Shown here one piece after another: positions 1 through 8,756 of a stretch of 64,000 nt of DNA. The notes below the pieces were generated by a model. That model saw only the letters and a program-made list of their open reading frames with translations, was not told the DNA's origin and did not search any database. Origin of the DNA: Bacteroidia bacterium (GTDB taxonomy: Bacteria; Bacteroidota; Bacteroidia; J057); assembly GCA_030430205.1 (NCBI GenBank), contig JAUIGE010000020.1, positions 1 through 64,000 of the forward strand, read 5' to 3'. A program made the position numbers and the translations under genes. Every line of letters begins with the position of its first letter. Positions within the stretch are counted from its first letter, which is position 1.

Positions 1-1071
1 TGAAAGGCAGCGGATCGGCCAGAGCCGAGATGATGATGCTGTCCGTTTGCGCGCCACATTGATTGGCGACGATGACGGAATAGATGCCAGGGGCATTTGC
101 GGAGAAGGTCGCGGCAGAGCTGTTGTCCTGCCATTGGTAGGTAACCTGAGCCTGGCTTGCGTCCAGGCTGAGCATATCGCCATCGCAGAGCAGGGTATCT
201 GCTCCGAGATTGACCGCCTGTGGCGGGGAGAGGTAATCCACCTCTATGGAGTCTCTCAGACTCCCGCAGGCATTGCTGATTTCCAGCCAATAAGTGCCTG
301 CTGCCTGCACCAACAAGCTGTCGCTTGTGCTGTTATCCACCCAAAGGTTGTTGAGCTGGGTCTGGCTGTGGCTCAGCCACAGCAAGCTCCCGATGCACAG
401 GGTCGTATCCGCCCCGAGACTGAAAGGCAGCGGATCGGCCAGGTCCGATATGATGATGCTGTCCGTTTGCGCGCCACATTGATTGGCGACGATGACGGAA
501 TAGATGCCGGGGGCATTTGCGGTGAAGGTGGCGGCAGAGCTGTTGTCCTGCCATTGGTAGGCAACCTGGGCCTGGCTTGCGTCCAGGCTGAGCATATCGC
601 CATCGCAGAGCAGGGTATCTGCTCCGAGATTGACCGCCTGTGGCGGGGAGAGGTAATCCACCTCTATGGAGTCTCTCAGACTCCCGCAGGCATTGCTGAT
701 TTCCAGCCAATAAGTGCCCGCTGCCTGCACCAACAGGCTATCGCTTGTGCTGTTATCCACCCAAAGGTTGTTGAGCTGGGTCTGGCTGTGGCTCAGCCAC
801 AGCGAGCTCCCAAGACAGAGGGTCGTATCCGCCCCGAGACTGAAAGGCAGCGGATCGGCCAGGTCCGATATGATGATGCTGTCCGTTTGCGCGCCACATT
901 GATTGGCGACGATGACGGAATAGATGCCGGGGGCATTTGCGGAGAAGGTCGCGGCAGAGCTGTTGTCCTGCCATTGGTAGGCAACCTGAGCCTGGCTTGC
1001 GTCCAGGCTGAGCATATCGCCATCGCAGAGCAGAGTATCTGCTCCGAGATTGACCGCCTGTGGCGGGGAGA
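1..1071. repeat. 420-bp tandem repeat, at least 2.5 copies, coding
   Basis: Copies begin at 1, 421 and 841 with the same 20 bases and differ by only about a dozen substitutions per 420 bases. Similarity falls sharply after about 1071. The unit is exactly 140 codons, so it keeps the minus-strand reading frame. It encodes two consecutive PKD/Ig-like domains. The array probably continues beyond the left edge of the window. Confidence 0.95.
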
Positions 1072-3730
1072 TCATCTGCACAAAAACAGAATCACGGTCC
1101 AGACCGCAGACATCGCTGACTTCAAGCCAATAAAAACCTGCTTGTGTCACCAGCATGGAATCGGCATTGCTGCCATCTTGCCAAAGCCTGGTGAGTTGTC
1201 CCGTCTGAGGCATCAACCAGATAGAATCGCCCACACAAATCGTCAGGCTATCAGGCCCCAGCTCAACTGTGGGCGCATACCTCAGTTGAACAGAGGCTGT
1301 TTGAGAACAGGATAAAGTCCCGTCAGAGACGGTCAGCATATAGGAGCTGTTTTGGTTGGGAGATACCCGAATGGTCCTGCTGGTTTCCTGGGTGCTCCAT
1401 GAATAACTCAAAGGCAGACTATCTGTTTTTCCCTGAAGACGGATCGTGTCGCCGAGGCAAATGGTCGTATCATCTGGAAAAATGCTGGCATCCAGCACAC
1501 GAATCCATGATTCTGCATCTGTCTGACAGTTGAGGCTATCGGTCACCTGAACCGTATATAAGCCTGTCTCTTTTGCCCAAAGAGAATCCTGGCTGAGACC
1601 TGTAGACCATTGGTAGGAAATCCATTCCGGCCCTGCTGCAAGCAGCACACTATCCGGGCTACAAGCCCTCAGGGTATCCGACAATAGCAATTGCGGAAGC
1701 ACTATATTCACGGAGGCCATATTATTGAGAAAATTACATTCCCCTACCGATGTAACCGGAAAATTTTGTGTAAGATCATAAGGACTGGGTACAGAGAAGT
1801 CGTCATTTGCGACAGCAAAAAGGGTATAAACGCCCAGATTGGGCACGGTCAGTGAAAAAGTCCAGCATTGACCTGTGTCTATGCGGCTGGGATTGTTTGC
1901 TGTATAAAGGGGAAATGTGGCCGTGGTAGTAGGATTTTGGGTGTAAAAGGAGATGGGCATGCCCATCGGGTAGGCCAGGTTGCCCTGGTTGCAGAGGGTG
2001 AGTTCCAGCACAAAGCTGTCGCCCTGACAGCCTGCAAATTCAAATTGCGTAGCAATGTCAGGAGCAGGAAATGCATTCAGCTGAATCTGACTCAGAAAAG
2101 TATTCATCAAAACCGAATCCCCCACGATATGCGGCGATTGCTGAACGAGCGGAATAGTCAAATCATCATGTATGTTGGTGTTGTAGTAGGAAGGCTGGTT
2201 CCATAGCTGCCGGGTAGGAATCCACGGCTGGTTGCTCGATTTGAAGGCTTTCAATTCCCCTCCACAACTGCACAGCAGTTCTGTCTCTCCATCTGCATCC
2301 ACATCTACGATGGTGGGATATTCGTTGCTGGTGCCCGATGTGCAAGGTGTCGTGAACAGGACCTGCCCAGTCGCGCCTTCAAATACCTTCAGGCTTGTTT
2401 CATCCCGGTAGATAACCTCAGATTTGCCATCGCCTTCAAAGTCGAAAACAGTACTCGAAGTGCCGCCAGAACCATCTGTCGTGATTGTTGTCCATTTTTG
2501 GACCAATGCCCCATTTTGCACCTCCAAAACGGTATACCGATTCGTTGTACAAATGCCAAACTCAGGAAAGCCATCTCCATCAAAATCAGCCGCATTGGCG
2601 CGGGAGATAGCGTGATTTGCTGTATTTAGGATAAAAGAATAAAGTATGGCATTGGTCTGCAAATCCCAGATATATACCTCCGCCTGGGTTTGAGAGAGAG
2701 CAGTAGAAATAATGCCGTCCAGGTCTCCGTCTTTATCTACATCCACGATGGCAGTATAGCCATCCAATTTATTGTTGGCGGCCTGACGCACCACGGTCAT
2801 GCGGCTGTTGGCAGGGGTGACAGGATCTATATGGACTGCATAAACCTGATTGCCCGCAATCAGTTCCAGGCCCTGACAATCTGCACATGCCAGGTCTGGC
2901 AGCACATCATAAGCCAGCGGAAAACCAAAACGCCCAGCCACGCCATAGTTTGTATTTGCGCCTACACTGTTGGTGTCGCCATTGGCGATCTGAACGCCCG
3001 TCAGGGCATTGAATATCTGATTTCGCACATATACTTCCGGAATCCCGTCCTGGTTGAAGTCCGCAAAATTGGGCATGTTGTTGTTGCCATTGTTGGCCGC
3101 TCCGGTGGGCTGGTTGATTTGGCCTACGGACCGCCATTTGAAGCCGTAGGATAATGTGCCGGGATTGTATTCGTAGCAAATCAGGCGGTTGCGATTCAGT
3201 ACATTGAGGGGATTGTGAGCCGTGGTGAAATAGATTTCGCCATATCCATCCCCATCGGCATCCATTACCCCTACGGCATTATAGAGCCATTGCAGGCGCG
3301 GTGTTTGAACGGTGGCTTCCAGCTGGCCTGTCTGACCATTGATGATCAGGAGATCATCGTATTCATCATTTGTAGCCACATAAGGCCCTTTTTTGCCGAT
3401 AACTTCCGGCACGCCATCACCATCCAAATCGCCTACGATAGGCGTATTATACTCATGCCAATCGTTGCCATAGCTCCATTCCACCACAAAATTCAAGGCT
3501 GAACTGTCCGGCCGAAATTGGCAGGCAGGGGGCGGACATTCATTGTAATAATGACTCGCACAGGCGGGCGTACAGCAATCTGGATCAAAGCAGTCCACCA
3601 GGCCATCTCCATCGTCGTCGAGACCATTGTCACAGATTTCATTGGGTGGCTGAACCTGCCCCCAGATAGTTAACGGAAAAAAAGTAAGGAGAATAAGGGA
3701 TGGGAGCGAATACAAATAGTGAGTTTTCAT
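1..3730 (-). CDS. Secreted FG-GAP/VCBS and PKD/Ig-like repeat protein, C-terminus outside window
   Basis: The minus frame is open from an ATG at 3730 to the window edge (about 1243 residues visible, no stop). It starts with a signal peptide (MKTHYLYSL, hydrophobic core, cut near WGQ). A Ca-binding style segment (DNGLDDDGDGLVDCFDPDC) follows at about residue 30. From about residue 60 to 500 there are repeated DxDxDG-type blades (DLDGDGVPEV, DFNQDGIPEV, DFDGDGFPEF, DFEGDGKSEV, DVDADGETEL) typical of FG-GAP/VCBS beta-propellers. The remainder is a string of about 70-residue PKD/Ig-like domains (pattern LGADTLLCxGD...YQWQDNS...GIYSVIVANQCG). This is the usual design of Bacteroidota surface adhesins or gliding-associated proteins with a C-terminal T9SS signal. 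That C-terminal signal is expected but not visible. Function is inferred as surface adhesion; no enzyme motif is seen. Confidence 0.85.
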   Translation of the reverse strand, partial: MKTHYLYSLPSLILLTFFPLTIWGQVQPPNEICDNGLDDDGDGLVDCFDPDCCTPACASHYYNECPPPACQFRPDSSALNFVVEWSYGNDWHEYNTPIVGDLDGDGVPEVIGKKGPYVATNDEYDDLLIINGQTGQLEATVQTPRLQWLYNAVGVMDADGDGYGEIYFTTAHNPLNVLNRNRLICYEYNPGTLSYGFKWRSVGQINQPTGAANNGNNNMPNFADFNQDGIPEVYVRNQIFNALTGVQIANGDTNSVGANTNYGVAGRFGFPLAYDVLPDLACADCQGLELIAGNQVYAVHIDPVTPANSRMTVVRQAANNKLDGYTAIVDVDKDGDLDGIISTALSQTQAEVYIWDLQTNAILYSFILNTANHAISRANAADFDGDGFPEFGICTTNRYTVLEVQNGALVQKWTTITTDGSGGTSSTVFDFEGDGKSEVIYRDETSLKVFEGATGQVLFTTPCTSGTSNEYPTIVDVDADGETELLCSCGGELKAFKSSNQPWIPTRQLWNQPSYYNTNIHDDLTIPLVQQSPHIVGDSVLMNTFLSQIQLNAFPAPDIATQFEFAGCQGDSFVLELTLCNQGNLAYPMGMPISFYTQNPTTTATFPLYTANNPSRIDTGQCWTFSLTVPNLGVYTLFAVANDDFSVPSPYDLTQNFPVTSVGECNFLNNMASVNIVLPQLLLSDTLRACSPDSVLLAAGPEWISYQWSTGLSQDSLWAKETGLYTVQVTDSLNCQTDAESWIRVLDASIFPDDTTICLGDTIRLQGKTDSLPLSYSWSTQETSRTIRVSPNQNSSYMLTVSDGTLSCSQTASVQLRYAPTVELGPDSLTICVGDSIWLMPQTGQLTRLWQDGSNADSMLVTQAGFYWLEVSDVCGLDRDSVFVQMISPPQAVNLGADTLLCDGDMLSLDASQAQVAYQWQDNSSAATFSANAPGIYSVIVANQCGAQTDSIIISDLADPLPFSLGADTTLCLGSSLWLSHSQTQLNNLWVDNSTSDSLLVQAAGTYWLEISNACGSLRDSIEVDYLSPPQAVNLGADTLLCDGDMLSLDASQAQVAYQWQDNSSAATFTANAPGIYSVIVANQCGAQTDSIIISDLADPLPFSLGADTTLCIGSLLWLSHSQTQLNNLWVDNSTSDSLLVQAAGTYWLEISNACGSLRDSIEVDYLSPPQAVNLGADTLLCDGDMLSLDASQAQVTYQWQDNSSAATFSANAPGIYSVIVANQCGAQTDSIIISALADPLPF

Positions 3731-3914
3731 AAGCCAAAGGTCAATGAATAGAATTGTGTGGGGTAATTACCCAACTCGCGTTGACCATGAACGCCGGATT
3801 ATCCTGAAAATCTCTCGTGTGTGTATTGCTAAAACTTCCAAAAGTGGGAATTAATTGTAATTCGCCTCTTTTTTCAGTCAGGAAAAATAGACAATCCCTC
3901 TCTGCTTTGCAAAA

Positions 3915-4331
3915 TCAGGGGTGGGCCGCTACCCATACTTCCCCGTCTTCAAAGATTTCTTTCTTCCAAATCGGAACCCTCTCTTTGAGGGTGTCTATTG
4001 CATATTGGCAGGCTTCGAAAGTGGCCTTCCGATGCGCCGCCGATACGGCGATGATCACGGCGATCTCGCCGACTTCCAGGCTGCCTGTCCGATGGTGGAT
4101 CACCATCTTTTTGACGGGCCATCGCTCGCAGGCCTGCGCTGCGATCTTGCGCATCTCCGAAAGCGCCATAGGCGCATAAGCCTCAAAATCAAGGCGTATT
4201 ACACGCTTTCCTTTCGTCTGATCGCGCACCGTACCGATAAATACGGTGGAGCCACCGACCTCATTTGTCGCCACATAATCGCTGCATTCAGACAGGCTGA
4301 GCGGCCTTTCGAGCAGTTGTATATCCATCAT
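3915..4331 (-). CDS. moaE: Molybdopterin synthase catalytic subunit MoaE
   Basis: This is the large subunit of molybdopterin (MPT) synthase, which moves sulfur from the MoaD thiocarboxylate onto precursor Z (cPMP) to make MPT in the cytoplasm. Family motifs visible are GSTVFIGTVRDQTKGK (anion-binding Arg), FEAYAPMALSEM, VVIHHRTG-like IHHRTGSLEVGE, and the C-terminal catalytic region LKERVPIWKKEIF. Length of about 138 aa fits the family. The start could be either of two adjacent ATGs (4331, 4328); an ATG at 4352 would add seven residues. It is the last gene of the minus-strand set containing moaD, sufU and sufS, separated from moaD by a repeat-like spacer. Confidence 0.93.
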   Translation of the reverse strand: MMDIQLLERPLSLSECSDYVATNEVGGSTVFIGTVRDQTKGKRVIRLDFEAYAPMALSEMRKIAAQACERWPVKKMVIHHRTGSLEVGEIAVIIAVSAAHRKATFEACQYAIDTLKERVPIWKKEIFEDGEVWVAAHP

Positions 4332-4418
4332 GATTTTTTGTTCAAAATGCAATTTTCAATGCCTGATCCAGGTCTTAGTAAATGATCAAAAAAAGTAGAT
4401 CCATGATGTAGAAGAGTT

Positions 4419-4527
4419 TGACACAGATCACACTGATTGTTATGATTTAAGATGTTTTAGGCCGTGCAGATCATGTAAGCGAGCCTACATTTTTTATCAT
4501 AAAAACCCGCGTTATCAGCGTCTATTC
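4419..4527. repeat. Candidate dispersed intergenic repeat with imperfect inverted arms
   Basis: The spacer between moaD and moaE carries a left arm (ACACAGATCACACTGATTG, ending TTATGAT) and a right arm (ATCATAAAAACCCGCGTTAT then CAGCGTCT) that are imperfectly complementary. The wording (cacagat..cac..gat / aaaa..cgcgttatcagcgtc) resembles small dispersed intergenic repeats I have seen in many bacterial genomes. Only one copy is in the window, so repetition in this genome is an inference. Confidence 0.45.
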
Positions 4528-4576
4528 TTCATTTCTTTTCTGGTTATCCTGGAGCAACTTCTTTTTGCACCTTTCC

Positions 4577-4819
4577 TTATCCTCCGCTTACCGGAGGGAT
4601 GATAACGATCTCGTCCTGCTCGGATAATTCGAAATCGTCTTTTCGATATTCTGTATTGACGGCTATGGCAAAGGAGCGCAGCCGCTCAAAATCGGGAAAT
4701 TGTTTGCACAATTCTTCCTTCAACTGTCCAACGGTTGCACCGCTTTCAAGCTGGAGGTCCAGTTGATTATTTCGAATAATATCTCTCGCAATGCCAAAGG
4801 CGATGATCTGAATATTCAT
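4577..4819 (-). CDS. moaD: MoaD-type sulfur carrier (molybdopterin synthase small subunit)
   Basis: An 80-aa ubiquitin-fold protein beginning MNIQIIAFGIARD and ending in the diagnostic Gly-Gly (PPVSGG), whose C-terminal Gly is adenylated by MoeB and converted to a thiocarboxylate. The ATG at 4819 was chosen because it overlaps the SufU stop codon in an ATGA arrangement; a longer frame to 4858 would overlap sufU by 43 bases and add a poorly fitting N-terminus. The overlap implies translational coupling with the sulfur-transfer genes upstream. No moeB gene is visible in the window. Confidence 0.9.
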   Translation of the reverse strand: MNIQIIAFGIARDIIRNNQLDLQLESGATVGQLKEELCKQFPDFERLRSFAIAVNTEYRKDDFELSEQDEIVIIPPVSGG

Positions 4820-5247
4820 GCGTTTATTTTTTCTAAAAAATGATGCATTTCTTCCCACGCTAAGCTAACGCATTTTTTCCTGCCGGGATACTCCCGGACC
4901 GCTTGAAATGCCCGCATTTCATCTTTTAGCCCCCTTTCATCACTCTCTGCTTCCAGCATGTTCAAAAATTGAGCGACGATCTCAGCGGCCTCAGCAAGGC
5001 TTTGCTTTTCCAGCAATTGTACCATCACAGAAGCAGATGCTTTGGAAATGGCACAGCCTATGCCGTGAAATCCCAGGGCTGTAAGGCCCTTTTCCCCTGC
5101 CTCTACATATATCTCAAAGCTATCGCCACAGAGGGGATTGTAGGCTTTCAATTGATAGGGAGCGTCAGTTTTTTTGGCAAAATGAACAGGGTTTTTGCTA
5201 TGCCGGAGGATGACTTCCTGGTACAGTTGTTTGAGTTTTTCTGTCAT
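4816..5247 (-). CDS. sufU: SufU/IscU-like Fe-S scaffold or sulfur-transfer protein
   Basis: A 143-aa NifU-N/IscU-fold protein. The metal/sulfur ligands of the SufU type are present: Cys40 and Asp42 in NPLCGD, Cys65 in GIGCAISKASAS, and a third Cys in RKKCVSLAW. The insertion before the third Cys (AESDERGLKDEMRAFQAV) is typical of SufU rather than IscU. SufU proteins take persulfide sulfur from SufS through zinc-ligand exchange. The gene overlaps sufS by four bases upstream and moaD by four bases downstream, so all three are probably co-translated. Whether it builds Fe-S clusters or hands sulfur towards MoaD cannot be told from sequence. Confidence 0.92.
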   Translation of the reverse strand: MTEKLKQLYQEVILRHSKNPVHFAKKTDAPYQLKAYNPLCGDSFEIYVEAGEKGLTALGFHGIGCAISKASASVMVQLLEKQSLAEAAEIVAQFLNMLEAESDERGLKDEMRAFQAVREYPGRKKCVSLAWEEMHHFLEKINA

Positions 5248-6443
5248 GCGAAAAAACGGTGTATTTCCTTCAATGCTGCAATAAGCCTGTCTATATCTGA
5301 AGCCTCATTGTAGAGGCTGAATGAAATGCGCGAAGTCGCTGCCACGCCCAGCCATGCCATCAAGGGCTGCGCGCAATGATGACCTGCGCGGATGGCAATG
5401 CCCGCATCATCCAAAAAGGTGGCGATATCATGTGGATGAATGCTTTTCATGCAAAAAGAAATAACGGCTTTGGCCTGTTCCTGCGGCCCCATGATTTGTA
5501 ACCCATTGATGGTGAGCAGCTTTTCCTGGGCGATTTGCCCCAAAGCCTCCGCATGTCGGCGGATTTTTCCTTTTTCAAATTGATTCAAAAAATCAATTGC
5601 ATGGCCCAGGCCGATGACCCCGGCGATGTTCGCCGTGCCTGCCTCCAGGCGCCGGGGCGCCTCAGCAAAGGTGCTTTCCTCAAAGCTGACAGCTTTGATC
5701 ATGTCGCCTCCAAAAACCACAGGCTGCATTTCTGCCAGCCATTTTTCCCGGGCGTATAAGACGCCCACGCCCGTCGGTCCAAGCATCTTGTGCGCCGAAA
5801 AGGCACAAAAATCTACCTCCAATTGCTGCATGTCCAGCTCGCCATAAACCGCACTTTGTGCGGCATCGAGCAAAACAGGAATTTCCTGTTTGTGGGCCAT
5901 CGAGATCATCTCCTGTACAGGATTGTGGGTGCCCAGCACATTCGATATGTGGGTGACAGCAAGCAGTTTGACACGCGGATGTAGCATCTCCCGAAAGGCT
6001 TTCATATCCAGTTGAAAGTCCTTTGTAAGGGGAATAATGCGCAATCTTGCGTTTTTCAGCCGGCAGAGCTGCTGCCAGGGGATGAGGTTGGCGTGATGCT
6101 CCATGGCAGAGATGAGGACCTCATCTCCCGGCTGGAGGCGATTTGCAAGAAAGCTTTGGGCCACCAAATTGATGGAAGCTGTGGTTCCACTGGTGAAAAT
6201 GATATGTTGGGCATCGGGCGCATGCAGGAAGCTTGCTACTTTTTGCCTGACAGCTTCATATTGCTGATCTGCTTCTGCTGCAAGCCTGTAGATGCCCCGA
6301 TGGATATTGGCATTGCTTTTTTCATAAAAAGTGGAAATGCCGTCTATAACGGCTTGTGGCTTTTGGGTAGTGGCCGCATTATCCAAATAAACAAGCTCGG
6401 GATGATGCTGAAAAAGCGGGAATTGTGCTTTTACGCCATCCAT
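5244..6443 (-). CDS. sufS: Cysteine desulfurase, SufS family (class II)
   Basis: A 399-aa PLP enzyme that removes sulfur from L-cysteine, leaving alanine and an enzyme persulfide. Visible landmarks are YLDNAATTQKPQAVID at the N-terminus, TSGTTASINLVA, the PLP-binding Lys219 in FSAHKMLGPTGVG, and the persulfide Cys357 in RAGHHCAQPLM. The class II spacing around the Cys (RAGxHC) matches SufS/CsdA. The ATG at 6443 overlaps the end of the phzF-like gene by 13 bases; the stop overlaps sufU. Position in the operon suggests it supplies sulfur to SufU and possibly to the MoaD/MoaE system. Confidence 0.95.
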   Translation of the reverse strand: MDGVKAQFPLFQHHPELVYLDNAATTQKPQAVIDGISTFYEKSNANIHRGIYRLAAEADQQYEAVRQKVASFLHAPDAQHIIFTSGTTASINLVAQSFLANRLQPGDEVLISAMEHHANLIPWQQLCRLKNARLRIIPLTKDFQLDMKAFREMLHPRVKLLAVTHISNVLGTHNPVQEMISMAHKQEIPVLLDAAQSAVYGELDMQQLEVDFCAFSAHKMLGPTGVGVLYAREKWLAEMQPVVFGGDMIKAVSFEESTFAEAPRRLEAGTANIAGVIGLGHAIDFLNQFEKGKIRRHAEALGQIAQEKLLTINGLQIMGPQEQAKAVISFCMKSIHPHDIATFLDDAGIAIRAGHHCAQPLMAWLGVAATSRISFSLYNEASDIDRLIAALKEIHRFFA

Positions 6444-7297
6444 TCGCCTTTGGCTATGAGTTTGATTTTGCCCCCTACACGCACGCGCAGGTCTTTATCT
6501 TTCCTTTCCGCCTGTATGCGCAGCAGGGATGGGCGACCGATTTCGTGGCCTTGCTCCACCCGGGCATCCAGTTTATTCTCTCCATTGTAGGTTAACAAAT
6601 AAGCTGCAAGGCTGCCGTTGGCGCTGCCACTTGCGGTATCTTCGGGCACGCCGTAGTAGTGCCCAAAAACGCGCCCATTGTAGTGATTTTCAGGCTGATA
6701 GGTTTGCTGGGAAAAGATAAAAAAAGCTTTGGCCGGGATTTCGGCTATCAACCGGTTGTAGTTGATCAGGTTGACGCTTGCCTGCCTGACGGCATCGAGG
6801 TGCATGAGCGGCACGATCACAAAGGGCAGGCCCGTGGATACGAGCTGTATGGGTCTGTTGCTGTCGAAGACAGTGGGAGAGAGCCCCAAAATGGGCGATA
6901 TGGCCTCTATGGGGAGTTTCTCGCCAAATTCTGGCGGGAGCATGTCCATCCACATCAGGCCGTCTTCGGCTGCTGTGACAGTTACTTCGCCCGCCGGCAG
7001 GCTGAGTTTGATGCCTGGGGTTTCTTTTCGGAGAAAGTGTTTGATGACAAAAGCTGTCCCCAGAGCCGGATGTCCGGCAAAAGGTACCTCGCCACGAGGG
7101 GTGAAGGTGCGTGCCTGATGGCAGCCTGTGGCCTCCTCAAAATCACAGATAAAGCTGGTCTCCGCAAAGTCCAGTTCCTGGGCTATCTTTTGCATTTCGC
7201 CAGCTTTCATCCCTTTCGGGACGACAAATACAGCTAGTGGATTGCCACTGTATTGATCATCTTCTGCGAAAACATTGACGAAATAGAAGGGAAGCAT
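6431..7297 (-). CDS. PhzF-family isomerase/epimerase
   Basis: A 288-aa protein of the PhzF/DapF-fold family. Motifs: FVNVFAEDDQYSGNPLAVFV at the N-terminus, the catalytic Glu in FAETSFI (about residue 46), the fold signature GEVPFAGHPALGTAFV, and DTASGSANGSLAAYL in the second half. Substrates of most bacterial PhzF-like proteins are unknown; only a few act in phenazine synthesis, so no pathway is claimed. It is the first gene of the overlapping PhzF-SufS-SufU-MoaD-MoaE set, which suggests co-expression but not a shared reaction. Confidence 0.88.
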   Translation of the reverse strand: MLPFYFVNVFAEDDQYSGNPLAVFVVPKGMKAGEMQKIAQELDFAETSFICDFEEATGCHQARTFTPRGEVPFAGHPALGTAFVIKHFLRKETPGIKLSLPAGEVTVTAAEDGLMWMDMLPPEFGEKLPIEAISPILGLSPTVFDSNRPIQLVSTGLPFVIVPLMHLDAVRQASVNLINYNRLIAEIPAKAFFIFSQQTYQPENHYNGRVFGHYYGVPEDTASGSANGSLAAYLLTYNGENKLDARVEQGHEIGRPSLLRIQAERKDKDLRVRVGGKIKLIAKGEWMA

Positions 7298-7317
7298 AGG
7301 GAAAAGGAAATACTTTT

Positions 7318-7911
7318 CTATTGGTAGGAAATAAGGCCATCGGCAGAAGCTGTGCCATCAGGGATTTTTTCAGGTAACTGAAAAGAATAGGTGATGGAAT
7401 CAGCCCAATAGATACGCTCACAGTGATTTTCGTAGGGCATCCAGATAACAAATTGGAAGAAATGGGTATCTGTCTCATAGATAGCGATACGGTAAAAAAC
7501 CTCGTATTCGTCATCAAAATGCCGTATGTGGGCGTAATAATCAGCGACCTTGCAATTGAGGCCATCTCGCTTAAAGGTCACTTCACTTTGCTCGAAGGTG
7601 GAGTCTGCGTGCTCGAAGACGGTGCGTTCCACAAACCGAAAGTATACACTGGTTTTGAAACTGCTGCCCCCTCTGCCTAGTTTTTCCTTTTCATCATAAA
7701 TCCCCAGCACATAGAAATCAGTCTTCGGGTCACTGTATTGCAGGCTTGCATAGTCGTGTAAATCGGTTGTCTTGCTCAGGTTACTGGGCAGCCGGACGCT
7801 GTAGAGATCGTCCACTACATACTCTGCTAACTCTACCGACCTGGAAGTGGGAGTCTGGCATGCAAGGAGTCCGATAACGGCAGCTAGTGTTATGGTAGCA
7901 CGGAGCTTCAC
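7318..7911 (-). CDS. Predicted lipoprotein, unknown function
   Basis: A 197-aa protein with a lipoprotein signal peptide: MKLRATITLAAVIG then lipobox LLAC with Cys18 as the lipidated residue. The mature part begins QTPTSRSVELAEYVVDDLYSVRLP and contains many aromatic and acidic residues but no motif I recognise. The pattern (VRLPSNL..., YEVFYRIAIYET...FFQFVIW) resembles small outer-surface lipoproteins with a PsbP/DUF-like fold, but this is weak. It lies 20 bases upstream of phzF on the same strand and may be the first gene of that transcript. Confidence 0.75.
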   Translation of the reverse strand: MKLRATITLAAVIGLLACQTPTSRSVELAEYVVDDLYSVRLPSNLSKTTDLHDYASLQYSDPKTDFYVLGIYDEKEKLGRGGSSFKTSVYFRFVERTVFEHADSTFEQSEVTFKRDGLNCKVADYYAHIRHFDDEYEVFYRIAIYETDTHFFQFVIWMPYENHCERIYWADSITYSFQLPEKIPDGTASADGLISYQ

Positions 7912-7943
7912 GGCCGCAATTTACATAAAGCCTTTCATATATT

Positions 7944-8756
7944 CTACAATCCCTTTTGCTTGCTTTCCTCTATTTGGTCGAGATCGGGCGATTGGCGGAG
8001 GTTAACTGCCTCTCCCTCACCGCGAATACGCATATTTAGCAGTTCAACACCAAAAGAAAAGGCCATAGCAAAATAAATATATCCCTTGGGGATTTCCTGG
8101 TGGTGGAGGCTGTGGAAGCCTTCAAAAGCCAGCATAAAGCCTATAAGGAGTAAAAAGGAAAGCGCCAGCATCTTCATGGTGGGATGCCCATTGATGAAGC
8201 GGCTGATAGCGCCTGCTGCCAGCAGCATGATAACCAGGGAGATCACCACTGCGATGATCATGATAATGACCATATCAGCACTGACAAGGCCTACAGCTGT
8301 CAGGATAGAATCGAAGGAAAAGACTATGTCCAGGACGATGATTTGTAAAATAACCATGGTGATGGCCTGTTTTGTATCCTTTTTCTTATTTACCTCTTCC
8401 TTGCTTCCTTCCAGTTTGGTGTGCATTTCAGACACGCTTTTGGTAAGCAAAAAAAGCCCGCCCACAAGCAGGATGAGGTCCCGCCAGCTGGGCGCGAAGT
8501 CCAGTTCTCCAAAGGGAAGCTCCAGGCTAAAAACCGGCTCTGTGAGCTGTACCAGCCATGTAATGCCCAATAGCAGCGCTATCCGGAAGCCCAGAGCCAG
8601 CATCAGCCCGATATTACGGGCTCGTTTTTCCTGATCTGCGGGCAGTTTGCCCGCGACGATAGAGATAAAGACGATGTTGTCAATCCCCAGGACAATTTCC
8701 ATAAATGTCAGCGCAAGCAGGCTGACAAGTCCCTCTGTGCTAAGTAAGTGTTCCAT
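7944..8756 (-). CDS. TerC-family integral membrane protein
   Basis: A 270-aa multi-pass membrane protein of the TerC/Alx family, linked in other bacteria to metal (Mn2+) efflux, tellurite resistance or metalation of exported enzymes. The family signature MEIVLGIDNIVFISIV appears at about residues 20-35 and the second acidic signature VLDIVFSFDSILTAVGL near the middle; the Asp residues in these helices are the conserved ones. About seven hydrophobic helices are visible. The start codon follows directly on the stop of the phosphatase gene (TAAATG), so the two are one transcript. The exact substrate cannot be told. Confidence 0.9.
   Translation of the reverse strand: MEHLLSTEGLVSLLALTFMEIVLGIDNIVFISIVAGKLPADQEKRARNIGLMLALGFRIALLLGITWLVQLTEPVFSLELPFGELDFAPSWRDLILLVGGLFLLTKSVSEMHTKLEGSKEEVNKKKDTKQAITMVILQIIVLDIVFSFDSILTAVGLVSADMVIIMIIAVVISLVIMLLAAGAISRFINGHPTMKMLALSFLLLIGFMLAFEGFHSLHHQEIPKGYIYFAMAFSFGVELLNMRIRGEGEAVNLRQSPDLDQIEESKQKGL

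Noticed and set aside
47..1315. Long plus-strand ORF (422 codons) with repeated sequence
   Set aside because: It is antisense to the PKD-type protein. The 420-bp repeat length is a multiple of three, so absence of stops in one unit is copied into all units. Composition (IGDDDGIDAGGICGEG...) resembles no protein family.
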